From: Candidatus Omnitrophota bacterium
GTDB lineage: Bacteria > Omnitrophota > Gorgyraeia > Gygaellales > Profunditerraquicolaceae
Assembly: GCA_020061545.1 (NCBI GenBank)
Contig: JAGUYA010000043.1
Span: 1 to 6,640, forward strand
Direction: 5' to 3'
Length of the DNA stretch: 6,640 nucleotides
Part shown: positions 6,070-6,640 of the stretch, piece by piece
How positions within the stretch are numbered: the stretch's first letter is position 1
How the letters are laid out: each line of letters opens with the position of its first letter
Position numbers and translations under genes: made by a program
Notes under the pieces: generated by a model
Databases searched by the model: none
What the model saw: the letters and a program-made list of their open reading frames with translations, nothing else
What the model was told of the DNA's origin: nothing

Positions 6070-6117
6070 TTTTTAGCGGGTCCTGTTCCCGCCTCTGGCG
6101 GGACCACCCGCTAAAAA
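6070..6117. repeat. Nested palindrome forming the pncC 3' end (third type)
   Basis: Outer arms 6070-6081 and 6106-6117 pair perfectly over 12 bp. Inside, 6087-6093 and 6097-6103 form a 7-bp GC-rich hairpin around a 3-nt loop (CCCGCC-TCT-GGCGGG). The element encodes the last 13 residues of PncC, and its arm supplies the TAA stop (6073-6075). It is followed on the minus strand by AAAAAGATAA rather than a T-run, so it does not look like an intrinsic terminator. It does not share the loop or ends of the other two palindrome families here, so it is treated as a separate element. Short CCCGCC/GGCGGG palindromes are common dispersed repeats in many uncultured bacterial genomes, as far as I recall. 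Confidence 0.75.
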
Positions 6118-6579
6118 TCCTTTTAATAATTTCAACGCTTTTAAGGCTGCTTCTTTCCTTACGGTAAGCCGATTGCCCGCAAAATGGAATTTTTTACAGA
6201 GCTTTTTGTTTTTGCTCTCCAGGGCAATAAATACCGTGCCTACAGGGTTTTCTTTTAAATCCACTCTGCTTGGACCGGCGATTCCGGTTACGCCAATACC
6301 AAAGTCTGTTTTGGCTATTGCCCTTACTGATTTTGCCATAAGCCTGGCTACGTCTTTTGAGACCGCACCATATCTATCAATGATATTTGCAGGTATTTTT
6401 AAAATATTTTCTTTTGGCTGGTTACTATACACAACCACCCCTAGAATAAAGTATTGGGAACTGCCAGGGATTCGGGTAAGAAGATTAGAGAGGAGTCCTC
6501 CAGTGCAGGATTCAGCTATAGCAATATTTTTTTGCCTTTTTATTAAAAGTTTATGTATCTGGTTTACAATATCTTCCAT
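6073..6579 (-). CDS. pncC: Nicotinamide-nucleotide amidohydrolase (CinA C-terminal domain protein)
   Basis: Predicted NMN deamidase, converting nicotinamide mononucleotide to nicotinate mononucleotide and ammonia for NAD recycling. The 168-residue protein is the stand-alone CinA C-terminal domain, with no N-terminal MoCF-like domain. Family motifs in order are AESCTGG (22-28), VVVYSNQPK (48-56), GAVS (71-74), VTGIAGP (97-103), NPVGTV (111-116) and FAGNR (133-137) with Arg141. ATG at 6579 is preferred because MEDIVNQIHKLL matches typical CinA starts. GTG at 6594 would add five residues from a repeat arm; neither start has a Shine-Dalgarno. Residues 156-168 (LAGGPARGGNRTR) and the stop come from a palindromic repeat, so the ancestral protein probably ended near LLKGF or had another tail. 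thpR follows after 10 nt. The promoter would lie beyond the right edge or in the hairpin region. Confidence 0.92.
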   Translation of the reverse strand: MEDIVNQIHKLLIKRQKNIAIAESCTGGLLSNLLTRIPGSSQYFILGVVVYSNQPKENILKIPANIIDRYGAVSKDVARLMAKSVRAIAKTDFGIGVTGIAGPSRVDLKENPVGTVFIALESKNKKLCKKFHFAGNRLTVRKEAALKALKLLKGFLAGGPARGGNRTR

Positions 6580-6588
6580 AGTTAATGA

Positions 6589-6630
6589 CGACACAGCTTA
6601 TGGAGCGACGCGAACATAAGTTGTATGTCG
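6589..6630 (+). repeat. Family 1 hairpin element upstream of pncC
   Basis: Arms 6594-6602 and 6615-6623 pair over 9 positions (one G/T) around a 12-nt loop, GAGCGACGCGAA. Outer arms 6589-6593 and 6626-6630 add 5 bp past a 2-nt bulge. Read in the pncC direction, it aligns almost base for base with the element at 1-40. The innermost-but-one stem pair is changed on both sides (ACG/CGT there, ATG/CAT here), so pairing is conserved. It ends 9 nt before the pncC ATG, the same placement as the left copy before ftsK. Confidence 0.75.
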
Positions 6631-6640
6631 GAATTAACCC

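Noticed and set aside
6063..6107. Longer thpR from GTG 6107
   Set aside because: The extra 15 residues are translated from the palindrome and overlap pncC; MRTFIAIELP is the canonical family start.
6070..6117. Intrinsic terminator between pncC and thpR
   Set aside because: The stem is strong, but A-rich rather than T-rich sequence follows on the minus strand, and thpR starts within 10 nt of the pncC stop.
6580..6594. Earlier GTG start for pncC
   Set aside because: It adds five non-conserved residues partly from the repeat arm and has no Shine-Dalgarno; ATG 6579 gives the typical CinA start.
6173..6619. Long plus-strand open frame antisense to pncC
   Set aside because: It is the complement of the clear PncC frame, has no recognisable domain, and its 3' end lies in the hairpin repeat.

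Overview
The window is a compact, visibly AT-rich bacterial housekeeping segment carrying seven protein genes. Their gene mix and protein style resemble uncultured candidate-phylum genomes of the Omnitrophota type. That placement rests on general familiarity and is an inference only. No rRNA, tRNA, CRISPR array, transposase, integrase or phage gene was seen.

Layout: five genes run rightward: ftsK (51-2198), a RodZ-type membrane HTH gene (2201-2953), rimO (2950-4275), pgsA (4391-4969) and pgpA (5062-5532). The first three are packed with a 2-nt gap and a 4-nt ATGA overlap. pgsA and pgpA each follow a roughly 100-nt non-coding gap. Two genes run leftward, pncC/cinA-C (6073-6579) and then thpR (5493-6062). 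thpR meets pgpA tail to tail with a 40-nt coding overlap. Functionally, FtsK and RodZ serve division, chromosome segregation and cell shape. RimO modifies ribosomal protein S12. PgsA and PgpA are consecutive steps to phosphatidylglycerol. PncC recycles NMN, and ThpR is a 2H-type RNA phosphoesterase.

The unusual content is a set of small palindromic elements at nearly every gene boundary and inside rimO. At least three families can be told apart. Family 1 hairpins have a 12-13-nt loop of the form GARCRNNRNYGA. Near-identical copies lie in inverted orientation at the two window edges, one base pair of the stem changed on both sides, and a fused double copy lies in the 5' end of rimO. Family 2 palindromes begin TGAACCC and end GGGTGAA; one is inside the rimO TRAM domain and another forms the pgsA leader. 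A third, different nested palindrome forms the end of pncC. Both rimO copies look like exact in-frame insertions (48 and 30 nt, with short flanking direct repeats), recalling the in-frame palindromic elements known from Rickettsia. The pgsA copy is the most provocative. Its 3' arm contains the Shine-Dalgarno and GTG start of pgsA, and a second, competing 3' arm plus a possible short leader ORF make it look like a translational switch.
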